DNA of 64,000 bases, taken from contig OZ038434.1 of NCBI GenBank assembly GCA_964036275.1, positions 11,613,060-11,677,059 of the forward strand, written 5' to 3'. The notes below the pieces were generated by a model that searched no databases, was not told where the DNA came from, and saw only the letters and a list, made by a program, of their open reading frames with translations. Of the stretch, positions 1 through 11,455 are shown one piece after another (position 1 is the first letter of the stretch; each line of letters opens with the position of its first letter). A program made the position numbers and the translations under genes. Source of the DNA: Litoditis marina (taxonomy: Eukaryota; Nematoda; Chromadorea; Rhabditida; Rhabditidae).

Positions 1-45
1 GTTTGCCACTTCCAGTGCGGTACGATATAATTTTCGTAGTTTTTC

Positions 46-66
46 AGAGGATCGCAGTCTGCCCCA
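46..66 (+). other. Probable spliced-leader acceptor and 5' leader of dcn-1
   Basis: A polypyrimidine stretch ending TTTTTCAG is followed by only 19 bases before the first ATG, with no upstream coding exon visible in the window. This is the arrangement expected of an SL trans-splice site. A cis-spliced 5' UTR exon lying left of the window is the alternative. Confidence 0.45.
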
Positions 67-3000
67 ATGAACCGTCTGAGAAGCGAACAGAAGGCAAAGG
101 TGTGTGTATGAGCTTATTCTACTTTCGTAGGGTTTTTGAATATTTTATCCTATTCGCGCGCACGCTCCAGTAAGATATGACTGTTCCACAAAACGAAAGC
201 CCTGACAATTTTCCAAGTTTGGATGATTTTATCCGCTATCTGCATAGTTTGTCAGACTGGATTGCCGACACTACCATATAAACCATCTGAATTGTGTAGG
301 TCAAAAACTTTGTGCAATGGACGCAGCAACCAGACCAGATTGCCATTGCCTGTTTGAGCCAAGCCAACTGGAACATGGACATTGCGGTGGACCTGTTCTA
401 TCAGGTATGTGGTTTTGTTTACACCTTAGTTGCATACATTTTGTGCCATTTCGTTTTAAAAATGATTTTGCACCATGTTTCGGCGGCAGAGGGCAGAGGC
501 ATGTGTGCATTATTAGCCGAGTTAGCCGAGGCTTAGTTTGATCTCAGCCAAAATGCAAAACCGTCCTTGCCCACTTATACCGGTTTCTCGTATAGTGAAT
601 GCGTGCTAACGTTCGATGAATCTGTGTGTTTCAAAGCTAACCCTTTTTCCCGAAATCCATATCCAAGTACCAAGTTTCAAGACCCTAGAACTTTCGAATT
701 CCTTGTTTGTTGTAGTTGTATTTATTTTTCTTCGGTTGTAGACTACAACTTGTAGTTAATCTACTGTTTTAGGATCCCAATAAGTTCCAACGCACGCAAC
801 AAACTGTGGATAAATTCAAGCTGGAAGAGATATTCACCAAATATGCGAATGGTCAGTTTCTCTAGTTTGTGCGTTCGAACCTCTGAAACCTTAAACTACG
901 TTTTTCCGCACAGTTTATGTACTTATTCTATTATGTTCAAGGATCATAGGACATCGTTCCGATTTTGATCCCATGATAAAGTATTCAAGTGTATTGTACC
1001 AAGATCTTTCAGTTTTATTTACTTTACAGATCCGAATGACGATGTTGGTCCCCAGCGAATCGGTCCGAACGGCATGTTGCGGCTGTTGACTGATCTTCAG
1101 TTGGAACCTACTGATAGGAGGGTGCTCATTCTAGCCTGTAAGCTGAAGGTATGACCTCGAAAATAGCAATGGTTTGGAAAATTTTGCTCGTTTCATCCTA
1201 CCTAAACTACTAAGAAGGCTTCCGAAAAATGAGTGGTTCGGATTCTTTATCTTTTTACTCATTGAAAATATAAATTCTATCCAAAATGAATTCGAGCGAT
1301 CGCACTCGAGATTGATTGGAAGACTGACTTTGCTGAACGAATGCAGTGTTTATTCGTTCACATCTTTATTTTTCAAAATTGATTACTTTATAAAGTAAAG
1401 TGGCTGATTTTCAGGCTCAAACTCAGTGTGAGTTTAGTTGGGATGAGTGGCAAAAGGGACTCACTGCTCTGAGGTATGTCTTGCTGACTGAGTTATTTGA
1501 CGAATACCATACTTGATGTTGCTTGTACTGGCGGTATTCTAGGACTTTTTGAGTCCTTGTCAAAACAAACAAGCATCTTTGTTTCGCTTTCTTCTCCTCC
1601 ATGTCCTCATGCTGTTCTCCTTTATTAATTGTTATTTTTCTTCGGTCGATCATGATTTGAATTTTTCGAATAAACTCTTCAACTAACGTGATTGATTATA
1701 TGTTTAGGGTGGAGAGCATCGACCAGTTGCGTGCCGCTCTGAACCAACTGGACGAGTCGATTACCGATTCGTCCAGTTTCCGCGAGTTGTACGCCTTTAC
1801 CTTCGATTACGGGAAGCCGTGCAGTCAGCGCAGCATGGACATTGAGTCGGCCATCGCCTACTGGAAGATTCTGTTCCGCGATAAGGTGGGTGGAATATGT
1901 TAAATAGTTCAAGGTATATCTCGGGAAAATTTTACCTTTGCCCCACACCGTACAATCGCACCCCCCCCCCATGATAGTTTGTGAAAGTAACACCGGACTC
2001 ATTTCGGCTGAAACGAAAGAAGTGGGGGCGTAAGTAAAATGTTCCCCATACCCCAGTAAGGTTGTCCGGATACTTTGGGGTTTGGTGAAAAAACATGGAG
2101 AACAGTCCAATACACAGACGAACACCTTTTGCCAATCTTAAGAGCCGCGGGCCCCGCTAGCTGGGGGTACCCATACCCCCGCCGATATTTTTTTACCAAA
2201 AAATATACCTCACTGGTGTGTTTTTCCGTTATGATTCAGATGTACCGAACTGGACAAATGAGTAGATTTAATGGAATGTGTTTTCTTCGAAATGATTACG
2301 ACAGTTAGATAAATGAACGGATAATGACGGACTGCAGCTTTTGTGTGTTGTTAATATTGAATGTCAAAGAAAACAAAATACGTTAATAAGCAAACATATA
2401 AATAAAGTCATTCATTTGCAGTTCGCCCTGATGGGCTTGTGGGAAGAGTTTCTGAGAGTGGAACACGGGAAGGCCATCTCAAAGGACACCTGGTTGCTGC
2501 TGCTCGACTTCTGCATCAACATTAAAACCGGTCGGTTCGGTTCGCTATTCGAGAAATTCTCGTTCGCTTTTCGGTTCGGTTCGCTATTCGAGGACGATTG
2601 CAAACATTATTATATGATGTCAACAATCTCAATCACGCCGAAACAAAACTAGAGCAAGTTTGTTCATTGTTGTAACGGAGAAGGAGCGGAATTTTATTCG
2701 TTAAATCGTTTATAATGATTTTTCCTCACGGTAACAACAGTGTAAGAACTATCCTGTCAATTCCACAGTGCGAGGAGAGCGGCGATTGATCATTTGCAAT
2801 CTGTAGAGAAAATGTAGAAAAGGAGCGATTTTTGCAGAGCTATGAGCTGCTCACAGTTCTTAGGAAATTTAACAATGGTCCAATGGTTTCTTTACTAGTT
2901 TGAGCTACCCGTCACATACTCATTTCCGACTTTGACATATATTTGTAGTGTATGAGACGAGTAAAGCAAGTTTTGTCATGAAACGTGTTCATTTCCAGAC

Positions 3001-3096
3001 CTGACCAACTATGATGAGGACGGCGCCTGGCCTGTACTGATTGATCAGTTTGTCGAATATGCTCGAGAGAAGCTCAGCCTCCCTTCACCCGCTTAA
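48..3096 (+). CDS. dcn-1: DCN1-like protein (defective in cullin neddylation), 8 coding exons
   Basis: Scaffold-type E3 for cullin neddylation: it binds the NEDD8 E2 (UBC12) and the cullin WHB domain to promote NEDD8 transfer. Coding exons are 67-99, 300-404, 773-851, 1030-1148, 1415-1473, 1708-1885, 2422-2530 and 2999-3096; all phases agree and give 259 aa, the length I recall for human DCUN1D1. Residues 1-46 form the UBA-like domain (ends AVDLFYQ). The rest is the PONY/cullin-binding domain, with [25 protein letters not shown] and GAWPVLID. The acidic DAD patch is intact by alignment: Asp213, Ala237, Asp243. The ATG at 67 follows an AG acceptor at 46-47 and a 19-base leader, suggesting trans-splicing. 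Introns are 120-673 bp. The donor of exon 7 (G|gtcggt) sits inside a direct repeat. Identification is by protein motifs only; family assignment is very safe. Confidence 0.95.
2534..2592. repeat. Short direct repeat at the exon 7 donor of dcn-1
   Basis: The motif GGTTCGGTTCGCTATTCGAG occurs twice, about 39 bases apart, starting immediately after the splice donor. The intervening bases (GAAATTCTCG) make part of it palindromic. It may be local slippage or a small insertion. Confidence 0.6.
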
Positions 3097-4127
3097 ACTG
3101 TTTTGAATCTGGGTTAGTTGGTTTTCGGTATTTACAAATCATGTGAATAGGGTAGCCCGTAAGGTGATTATCCTTCCAAAAGAAATCTGTTTTCCGTTTT
3201 CTAAGGTTAACAGCCGGATTCCTGAAAGTGAGCTCGAACCTCCGCGAACACCGGGTTTAAACTTGATTTGCAACCTTAGACACTTAGGCTAGACCCGCTT
3301 ATTCGATTCTGTATACGTGAGAACGTGAGCCAGCGTTAATAGAGCCGTAGTTGTTCTTTTGCGGATGTGCAATTAACATTTTTACCGTTTCAGTCACCAT
3401 ATCTCAACAAAAAGTAGAGGGAGAGAAACCTGACTGGCGTGCCTATACTTTCTGATAGCGACGATGTCTGCTCTGATTATGATAAGCTGGTAGTTCATTT
3501 TATAGTTTATCAAGTTTAGGTTTCTCACGCACTTGTTTTTCTCATACTTCTCTACTTGAGTGCTTCAGTCATGGTAAATCAACATTTATTTATTTTGGCT
3601 TTCAAAGATGTCTACTTGATAGTTTGCCATTTTCAAAGAATGTGTAAGTGTAAGGTCGTGTGATTTCTATGCATATTTTCGTGTTTCTTTCCCGGTTCTT
3701 CAAAGTGACCCTTACTTGAACAGTCACCAGTGTTTTTTCGTGAGAGTTGCTGTCAGCAAATCATGTATATTTCGGAACTTCAGTGTAGTTCTCAATTTAG
3801 TTGACCATCTGAGGGTGAAGTTGTTATTCGTCTGTTTGGTATGTTTACTAGAAGTGAGTTGATTCTCACTATCCCCCTTTCGTATTTGGTTTGTCAACGT
3901 CATTGTTTTCATATCTCAACTGTTCAATAGGAGTAGTTCAGTGCCTGTAATCCGGCCTATTGATTTTTCAGTGAAAATGTCTTCCTTCAATTTTTGCTCG
4001 CTTTGTCAGTCTGAATTTGATTGAATAAATCTCAAAGCTATATTTTGCTTTCCAACTTTGTATTGTTTCATGCAAGACTGTTTATTTTCGGATTTGATTC
4101 AATTTTTATATCATGTCTATATTCTAC
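3097..4127 (+). other. dcn-1 3' UTR and intercistronic region
   Basis: No further coding exon is seen. The stretch is T-rich. An AATAAA at 4024-4029 is the only well-placed polyadenylation signal and lies about 100 bases upstream of the LAMTOR5 acceptor at 4128-4129. The spacer between is U-rich, like the intercistronic regions of nematode operons. Confidence 0.4.
4024..4029 (+). terminator. Candidate polyadenylation signal of dcn-1
   Basis: AATAAA, about 930 bases after the dcn-1 stop and about 100 bases before the next gene's acceptor. Confidence 0.5.
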
Positions 4128-4129
4128 AG

Positions 4130-7100
4130 TTCTCTGTGTTTAGAGTTCGATATGGAGACGGCACTAGAAAAGCAGATAGAACAAATGTGAGTTTCTTTTC
4201 TTGTGCTCAAATTCGATAGATTACTTGTCTTTTCACGACATTGAATAATATAGAGTATTTTCATGAGCATTCTGATGATTTTTTACCGGTTCGTTCACAT
4301 TTGGCAATGCATGAGGTGCAAATCGCCCGTTCGAACTGCGTTATTAAGTTTTCCCCGCCTGGTTGTACCTATGAATATGTATTGTTTGTTCTATGATTTA
4401 GCATTAGTTTACAAGTTGACGCCGAATGAATTTAATAACAAAGGGCATTAGTTCGGTTCTACTTATTCTGGTGAGATGTGCAAAAGTTTTTCTGTGACCA
4501 TCATATTGCAGAATGTCCTCACCGGGAGTGGATGGATTGTGTATTGCCGATTCGAATGGACTTTCGCTAGCAGCCAAAGGCACGCTGGATGTGAGTGGCG
4601 AACACTGTTATTTAGTATTTCTAATGGTCTATTTCACTTTTCCATAACTTTATAAACAAATAACTGGTTCTTATTCTTGCGCTTCCAACACAATCTCAGG
4701 GTACCTGGTAACTTTCGAGAGTCCGACACCAAGAGTTCACGTTGTAGATCCGACAGACTTTTTTTGGGAGTATTAAGCGAAACGTACCTTTTCGATATGA
4801 AAACTTCTTTGATCCTTCTACATACTCCCCAAACCAGTAAAACGTGGTAAGGAAATCACGTAGGCTTTGCTTCCACAGTAGTCGTTAGATATAATAATAA
4901 TTTTTTTGTTCTCAGGCCGGTGCTGGACCGTTAGCCGCCCAACTTCTTCAACTTGGTGCCCAACTAGATCCTTCGGCAACTAGTTCCCCGGTGGTCACAC
5001 TGAATGGAGAACATACCAAGGTGAGTATCTCATGGAAGGTGAAGTATTCTCTTCGAATACGAAAACACTTCTAGGGACGTGACGCGAGATAATTCAGGGA
5101 TTTTCTTGTTCTCTTACTGATGTCTAGAAATGATGCAGCTTTGGTATATTAAAGTGTTTCACTTTTCTACTGTCAACCACAAGACTACATGTGTACGGAT
5201 TCCGGACAATCATTGAAAATGTGATGGTATTTGTGAATTGGTCTATCTTTATCCTTAGGGACCTACTAATTACCGCACCTACCGCACCGGGTGAAATACC
5301 GCACCGCGATTTGAAAATACCGCACCGTACCGCACCAGCGCAAATTTGCGTATTTTTTTTCAAAAATACAAAATCTTTAATTTTGCAATTAAAATAGTTT
5401 CTAAAGCAGAAATCCTATCCTTTTCATCACTTTAGATACAGCAAGGCTGAACATGATGTTTAATGACCGAACACAATTAGTTTATTTCCTTTTTCTGCAG
5501 CAATAGTGGAAATATTCTGAATTGTGTTTCGAAAAATAGTTTTCAGTCAGTTCATTTGTCTAGAGATCCTTTCAGCTCTTCTAAAAGCAAATTGGTCACT
5601 ATATTTGTCGAAGCATGCATCTAAGATATTTTCCGACTGTTTCCAAAAAGGTTCATCGATAATAACGATAATTTGGGTATTCTTGAAACAACAAAAAGCA
5701 AGCCCGGTATTTAATATGTCGGACCAACAGCAAAGTAGTTGATCATTACAGAGTTAGCCAGTTCGGATCTCTCAAAACTGTTGTCGTAGCAGCTAGGACT
5801 TTGTTAGGAGCTAACTGTCTGTCGATGCAGAGATCCAGCTCTCATGAACACAGATAGAAGAAAACATATTTTCCCGTTTAGAATCAATCACCGTTAAAAT
5901 ACTAAATGCGAGGTCACGTATACGTTCCATCCTCTCTCGTATTATTCACATATAATATATAATTGTACTGATGGAAGCGTTACAAAAACGGCTGTGAAAA
6001 ACGGTTCTAGAAACTAGAAATAAAAAGCACACTTGAGTCAGGTGAGGCCGGCGTTCATTAGTTTTACGGTATATCTGAGGTTCATGACATAGTTTTAAGT
6101 AGTGGAGAAAAAGCCATCATCATGGGTACTCCTCAGTACTTTTCTTTTAAAATGATGAGCAGCTTCTTCTATACATTCGATAACTCATGAAAACATGAAG
6201 GTATGAAGTCACCCAACAGTGGCCGTATTCACCAATATCGCGGGAAGGTCCCGCGCGGGAAGCTCAATTTAGCTTTTCAATTTATCTTACTGAACAACGT
6301 CTAACTTTTTATAGTGAATGGGAAAATTTTCATAGGAACATTGACTTTTCATCCCCCATTTCTCCGAGTTTGTATTACTTCTGGGATCGTGAAGTCTGAC
6401 CCTTCCCCCACCGGCGGGTGAAAATTCAATACCCAAAAAGTAACACAAAGGGTGAAAAGTGAACATTTTCGGTATCGAAGTTCAGCCCCCCCCGCACCAT
6501 TGAAGTTTTGAACAATTCAACATCCCCTCCAGGGTTTGAACAATTCAACATCCCCTCCACGAAAAAGCGTACAGTTATAGGTCCCTCTAGATAATTACCA
6601 AATAAACCCGGTTGTTGTAGAAGTTATGAATCCCCTTAGCCTAAAAAACCCAATGTTAAAGATCCCCCGGTCAGTTAGTTAACCGGGGTATCGCACCTAT
6701 GGTTGAACTCTTACGGGGGAGGGGGGAACAACCTGCAGTGGGGGATAATAATTCAATTTGCCCCAATTCATTTTAGTATCTTCTAAGAAAGTATGCAGTT
6801 TTCGACTGATATCCAGATCAGCTTTTTTTTCGTTCAGCTATAAAGCTGTGATACTTGTATGTAGTGCGTCAGGGCATTTTGCAAAATTTTAAAAGATGAA
6901 TTCAACCTCTCAGTTCGAAAACTGAAATTTTACCCTTCAAATTCTTAATTTAGCAATATAAATATTATCTATTCACCCCAACTGCACTTATAAACCATAT
7001 ACAGTGATTATAAATAGGATTTGGGGTAGAAACAAGTCGTGTGACTGGAAAAAATATGAAAACAATCACTATTTCTTGGCAACAAATAGTCGCGGGAAGC

Positions 7101-7653
7101 TATTTCCCGCACCTCTTACTTTTAAAAGGTCCGGGACGAAAAAGCCGTCCCGCGGGAAGGTGCGGGAAGCTCAACAATATTGGTGAATACCGATTTTTCG
7201 GAAAATCGTCCCGGGACGGCCCGCACCGTCCCGCGGGAAGGGTCGGGACGCTTTTTTAGCTTCCCGCGACATTGGTGAATACGGCCACAGAAAACGAAAA
7301 TGCAATACGTAAAGCGTATAAGCGTATGGTCTTCTAGTGAGAAAGTTTGAGAGAACGTTTTCTCGAGATCACTATGTTTGTTTTCAAGTGATGAAAGATT
7401 AGGATTTCTGCTTTAGGAACTATTTTGCTTGCAAAATTGGAGACTTTGGAATTTTTGAAAAAATACGCAAATTGGCGGTGGTGCGGTACGGTGCGGTATT
7501 TTCAAATCGCGGTGCGGTATTTCAGCGGTGCGGTAGGTGCGGTAATTAGTAGGTCCCTTATCCTTATGCCCCACATCACATACAAAATGCTCGTTTCAGG
7601 TCGTGTTTGCGAAGCATGACGATGTTATCATGGCATCTCACATAAATGGATGA
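4130..7653 (+). CDS. lamtor5: Ragulator complex subunit LAMTOR5 (HBXIP), 4 exons
   Basis: Roadblock-fold subunit of the lysosomal Ragulator scaffold, which anchors Rag GTPases for mTORC1 amino-acid signalling. Coding exons are 4152-4186, 4512-4590, 4916-5020 and 7600-7653; phases agree and give 90 aa, against 91 for human as I recall. The start METALEKQIEQ resembles the vertebrate N terminus. GVDGLCIADSNGL matches the conserved GVLCTDSQGL-type strand, and AAKGTL and AAQLLQLGAQLDP follow. The last exon (VVFAKHDDVIMASHING) is the C-terminal strand. The ATG lies 22 bases after an AG acceptor at 4128-4129, so trans-splicing is likely. Introns 1 and 2 are about 325 bp, while intron 3 is 2.58 kb because two nested transposons landed in it; the reading frame is unaffected. 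Confidence 0.92.
6221..7286. mobile_element. Nested TIR element inside the LAMTOR5-intron transposon
   Basis: The inverted ends GGCCGTATTCACCAATATCG and its near complement CGACATTGGTGAATACGGCC bound about 1.07 kb. Subterminal CCCGCGGGAAG motifs repeat on both sides. The interior is AT-rich with no transposase ORF. No clear target duplication was found beyond a few bases. It must have inserted after the outer element. Confidence 0.75.
6507..6562. repeat. Two-copy 28-bp tandem repeat
   Basis: A unit containing TTTGAACAATTCAACATCCC is present twice in direct succession inside the nested element. Confidence 0.7.
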
Positions 7654-8184
7654 AATATTGATAGATTATTCTAATTCGCGAACCTAAATTATTTTCTCGC
7701 CTTCTGATTCTTATTTGTGTTGTCTGCTTATTACTCTTCAAGTATGTTCATCGGTGGTTGTTCACTTCTAGTCTTTTTCTGTAGTATGTTGTTCAGTTTG
7801 TTGATAAGATGTGTTTTCAGTTTATTCACTATATCACACATGAAATCATGTTGTTTTACTGTTGTACGTACAAGACTAATGAAAAGTAATCCTACGAGTG
7901 TTTTGTTGAATGAGGGAAAAGATTTGGTTCTTTTTATCAGAATACTTGTGATGGTTTGGGAATGATGGTTGTATCACTGGGAGAACTGCGAATGGGTATA
8001 ATATAGGTAAATTCTATGTCTAACTGTGTTTTTTGGTAACCAAACTCTTTTTACGGTTACCTGTGTCGGTAACCTTAATTTTTTCGATAAATTGGTTACC
8101 CGTGAGTTAAATGGTTTTTCCTCTATTGTAAATACAAGTAGCTGGTCTTAATTATTCATCGGCTGATTATCTTGTTGTTTTCAG
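7654..8184 (+). other. LAMTOR5-URM1 intercistronic region
   Basis: About 530 bases with no coding exon and no AATAAA. A GGTTACC-rich stretch at 8005-8115 resembles the ends of the MITE in the first large URM1 intron and is probably a degraded copy. Confidence 0.4.
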
Positions 8185-8190
8185 TTAGGC
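8183..8190 (+). other. Probable spliced-leader acceptor of urm-1
   Basis: TTGTTTTCAG followed by TTAGGC and the ATG. A 6-base leader is too short for an ordinary transcription start and typical of SL trans-splicing. Confidence 0.6.
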
Positions 8191-9827
8191 ATGACGGAGC
8201 AGCTGTCACTAAGTCTCGAATTCTCGGGTGGCTCAGAGTTTCTGGTTGGCAATATCAAGGAACACAAGGTGGGTGCAGGGTGGTAGAAGTAGAAACACAT
8301 TCAAATACTTAGTTTTGGCCGTATTCTACGAAAAACGTAATTTTTGGTATACTCTTTTTGTGTACGTTTGTAACCTGCTACTTTTGTCAATTAGCAGTGT
8401 TAGCTGAAATTAATGTGGTGTTAGACCAGTTTATAACTTATATGAGAACAAGTTTCATTCTCTAATTAGCTATGGCTTCATCACTCGCTGAGAATTACCA
8501 CTTTTCACTCTCGTATCTTTCTTCTGCAATGTTTCATGGTAATTTAAATGATCGTTGTTAATAAATGGTGTGTTTCTGAATGCATGGTCGAAATTTTTTT
8601 TTCAGGTATCAGTCCCGTTGATAGAGCAGCCGTACACAGTGACGAGTCTGATGCGATGGATCAGGAAGGAGCTATTGAAGGTGATCTATACAGCGAATTC
8701 TATATCTAACCGGGTTTTCTGGTACCCTAACCGTTTTTTTGGTCATCCCCTTCTCAGGTTGCCTGACAGGTAACCGGTAGGTAACCTAAACCTAATATTC
8801 GGTTACCGTTCAAGCTAATGGTGAAAACCACATTTTACATTAGAAAAGCAGGTAACCGGTTTTCCATTTTAGGTTACCTACCGGTTACCTGTGAGGTAAC
8901 CTGAAAAAGGGTTACCAAAAACCGGTTGGGTTACCGAAGAACCCCGGTTAGATATAGAATTTCACCGATCTATAGTCTCTATTTTATCAACCAAGACATC
9001 AAACGAGCCAGTTGATTACACCCCACTTGGACTCTTACAGTCAGATGCTCAGCGTACCTTTCGACTAGATCACGATTTTTCAAACGAATTGGTTGTGCTG
9101 GAGATTGTACGAAGGTTATAAAAAACACTAATATAGAATAGTTTATATAAAATAATATACCCTGAATAGAGAACATGTTTCAGGATTGCGATCGACCGGA
9201 ACTGCTCTTAGATGGGGATACCGTTCGGGCCGGCGTTTTGGTCCTGATCAACGAGTGTGACTGGGAATTGTTGGAGAACGTGAGTCTGTCAATAGCATGT
9301 TAAAGGAAGGGTGGTAGTTCCTAATGTGACAGCTGGCAGCAGTAACTCAAGAGTTCCAAAAAAGTTTTCGCCAATTCTTTCGAGTGAGCAGTTAGATGAA
9401 CCAGAGAGCCTAGCGGTTAATAAGAAGCCCAAGCCAACAGCCGGAGCATAGTCGTTGATCATGCGTTGATCGCTGACGAAATTGCTGCCAGTTTTGACAA
9501 AAAAAGTATGAACTCTTATCTATTGGACATTTTTGAATTTAAACACTTGATTCTGTTATTTAAAAGCATGACTAGTTTGTATGACCTTCATGCTTATGAG
9601 AGCTACGGAATTAGAAAAGTACAGCAAATTAGATTTTTGGCAAGGCATGTTTAACTTACTCAATACTCTTACTATACTCAATTTTCAAATTAGATAACCT
9701 TTTTAGTCTTATTGCGCACACAGGGGTGGAAGCGATATAAAAATAACAGAACAACACCTTTCAGGCGAACACACAGCTGAAAAATGGAGATGTGGTCACT
9801 TTCATTTCTACACTGCACGGTGGATAG
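8185..9827 (+). CDS. urm-1: Ubiquitin-related modifier 1 (URM1), 4 exons
   Basis: Ubiquitin-like sulfur carrier: activated by the E1-like MOCS3/Uba4, its C-terminal thiocarboxylate donates sulfur for tRNA wobble-uridine thiolation and can conjugate to proteins. Exons are 8191-8268, 8606-8680, 9184-9279 and 9765-9827, all phase 0, giving 103 aa. The beta-grasp motifs are clear: [38 protein letters not shown], and the terminal FISTLHGG with the essential C-terminal Gly-Gly. The ATG at 8191 is only 6 bases after an AG acceptor at 8183-8184 (TTGTTTTCAG), with no earlier exon, so trans-splicing is likely. A MITE sits in intron 2. AATAAA at 9837-9842, right after the stop, implies a very short 3' UTR. 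Confidence 0.95.
8695..8961. mobile_element. MITE-like palindromic element in URM1 intron 2
   Basis: Inverted ends AATTCTATATCTAACCGG and CCGGTTAGATATAGAATT bound about 265 bp made almost entirely of GGTTACC/GGTAACC motifs in both orientations. No coding capacity. Confidence 0.75.
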
Positions 9828-9836
9828 AGGACTTGG

Positions 9837-9842
9837 AATAAA
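9837..9842 (+). terminator. Polyadenylation signal of urm-1
   Basis: AATAAA 10 bases after the stop codon. No coding exon of this gene follows. Confidence 0.6.
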
Positions 9843-10062
9843 CTTTCAGTTTTTATGTTGGAATTTTTTCATATAAATTCATTCATAATAGTCAATCAGT
9901 TTCTCATATGCTGTCACCGTGGGCAATATGTTGGTTCTGAAGGGTTTCCATTCCCATGAAGGGGGCAAAAACAAGTGTTCACAACTGGAGTGGGGGTAAT
10001 AGTATAGTATTTGGCGAACACCAATGCTGCCCCCAACATCGGATATCACGCGCTGGTCACTC

Positions 10063-10230
10063 TATATGGAGCTCGTTAGTGGTTGCGCAATTTCAGACGC
10101 CGCGCTTCATAATCAGATCCTTATTAAATCGCATTGGTGGCGGAAAATCCGATACTCGGTGCTAATTTGGTCTCGGGTCGACGACTTGTGGACAAGCCGG
10201 GATGAACCGACCTATTCTCATGCTAATCAG
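10063..10230 (+). other. Unassigned open segment with a splice-like donor
   Basis: From an ATG at about 10066 the frame reads MELVSGCAISDAALHNQ and on to SRVDDLWTSRDEP, with GC content above its surroundings, and ends at AATCAG|gtacca, a reasonable donor. An internal TTTCAG could also serve as acceptor. I do not recognise the peptide and found no partner exon with matching phase. It could be a first exon, a transposon relic or chance. Confidence 0.2.
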
Positions 10231-11169
10231 GTACCACTGCTTCAAATAAGATGAACCACATAATATAAAAAGGATACAAACCGTCAGACATGGATGTTCT
10301 ATGTTCGTAGGATTCTGAAATACAAAGGTTTACTGCATTAAATACAGCCTGCTGTGCTGTGCTCTTTCTATTCCGATACTTCGAAACTTCGACGGCGAAA
10401 TGTTTGTGCTTATTGGTCATTCTCAACTTTGCTTTGAGGTTTCCAATCCGGGAAATGAACAACTTCATTAGTGGTGTTTGACGTACTGCTAGTAGTTTTT
10501 CCCTAGTCCATATTCAATGCCGAGCTATTTCTGTCTTCTGTTTTGGTCAAGCCAGGCTTTTTCATATCGCATTAGCTGCCAAACAACAACACATCATAGA
10601 TACGATCCGCCCTGATTGCTGCCTCCGGCTATTCACGAGAATCTAATTTTGATCAGTTACACTAAAAGTATAGGGACAGCCATGTGAAAAGGTGCAAGTG
10701 CCTTTTATGTCGGCGTAAAACGCATTTCACGGGACAGTGCATGTGTCTAGAGTCTATGGCATTCCTACCTGGACTCTCACAACAATCAGATCAAATTTCG
10801 ATCGAGTTAGTGTTTTCGATTAAAATATAGATTCAAATTATGTTTATAGCTACTTGCCATATGTGATGAATAAACTTTGGAGTTTTCTCACAAATTTTAT
10901 AGACAGCCTGAATAGAAGTTTCGGAGTCCTACGACAAGAACTGTTTCACTAAGAACCGTATCGTGCAATAAACACTACACATGACAAACCTTTGCTATAC
11001 TATTGAATTCTTGAAGTTTTGTGCGTATAGTTTTTTTAATATCCAGATACCGTCACCGAAAATTCAGTCCTAATACACTTGGTTCAAAACACGTTTTACT
11101 GCCTTATATTCGCTCAATTCTGATAGATAGATTCCAGACTAATCCATATTCTTGATAAATGACGACAAG

Positions 11170-11455
11170 CTGGCCGCCCCCTCAATTTGCCACTGACCAC
11201 ATGCCCTCCGGCTGAACTTTCGATGTTCACCAGAAGCTGCGTCTCTTCATTCAGTGTACTCTCTCATTGGTCTGCCGTCGAACACCCTCTCGCTGCCCTC
11301 CTCTCTCGCGCGGTAGTCATTTGTCATGCGAAGGGCTATTCGGAGTTCACACATAGTCGATGCAAAGTTATTGTTCGCCTCAAAGCCGTTGCCAAATTGG
11401 ACTCGTGTGAAAAGCCTTGATGAGAACAAGTCCCACACAGAAATTTGCATAGCCA
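11170..11455. promoter_or_regulatory. CpG-rich island with octamer motif
   Basis: A block of higher GC and CpG (11210-11340), followed by ATTTGCAT at 11443-11450, in an otherwise AT-rich desert. It resembles the other islands at 17, 28 and 29 kb. An enhancer or promoter role is inference. Confidence 0.3.

Larger units (their letters stand above)
5249..7566. mobile_element. TIR DNA transposon (non-autonomous) in LAMTOR5 intron 3
   Basis: Long terminal inverted repeats lie at about 5258-5435 and 7380-7557. They begin GGGACCTACTAATTACCGCA and hold repeated TACCGCACC/GGTGCGGTA subunits. The ends are flanked by the identical 9-base sequence TTATCCTTA at 5249-5257 and 7558-7566, a target-site duplication. 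An 8-9 bp duplication fits hAT- or Mutator-like elements. No transposase reading frame is visible, so it is non-autonomous. A second element (6221-7286) is inserted inside it. Confidence 0.85.

Noticed and set aside
1679..2199. Minus-strand ORFs across dcn-1 exon 6
   Set aside because: They are antisense shadows of the well-supported plus-strand exon and its intron.
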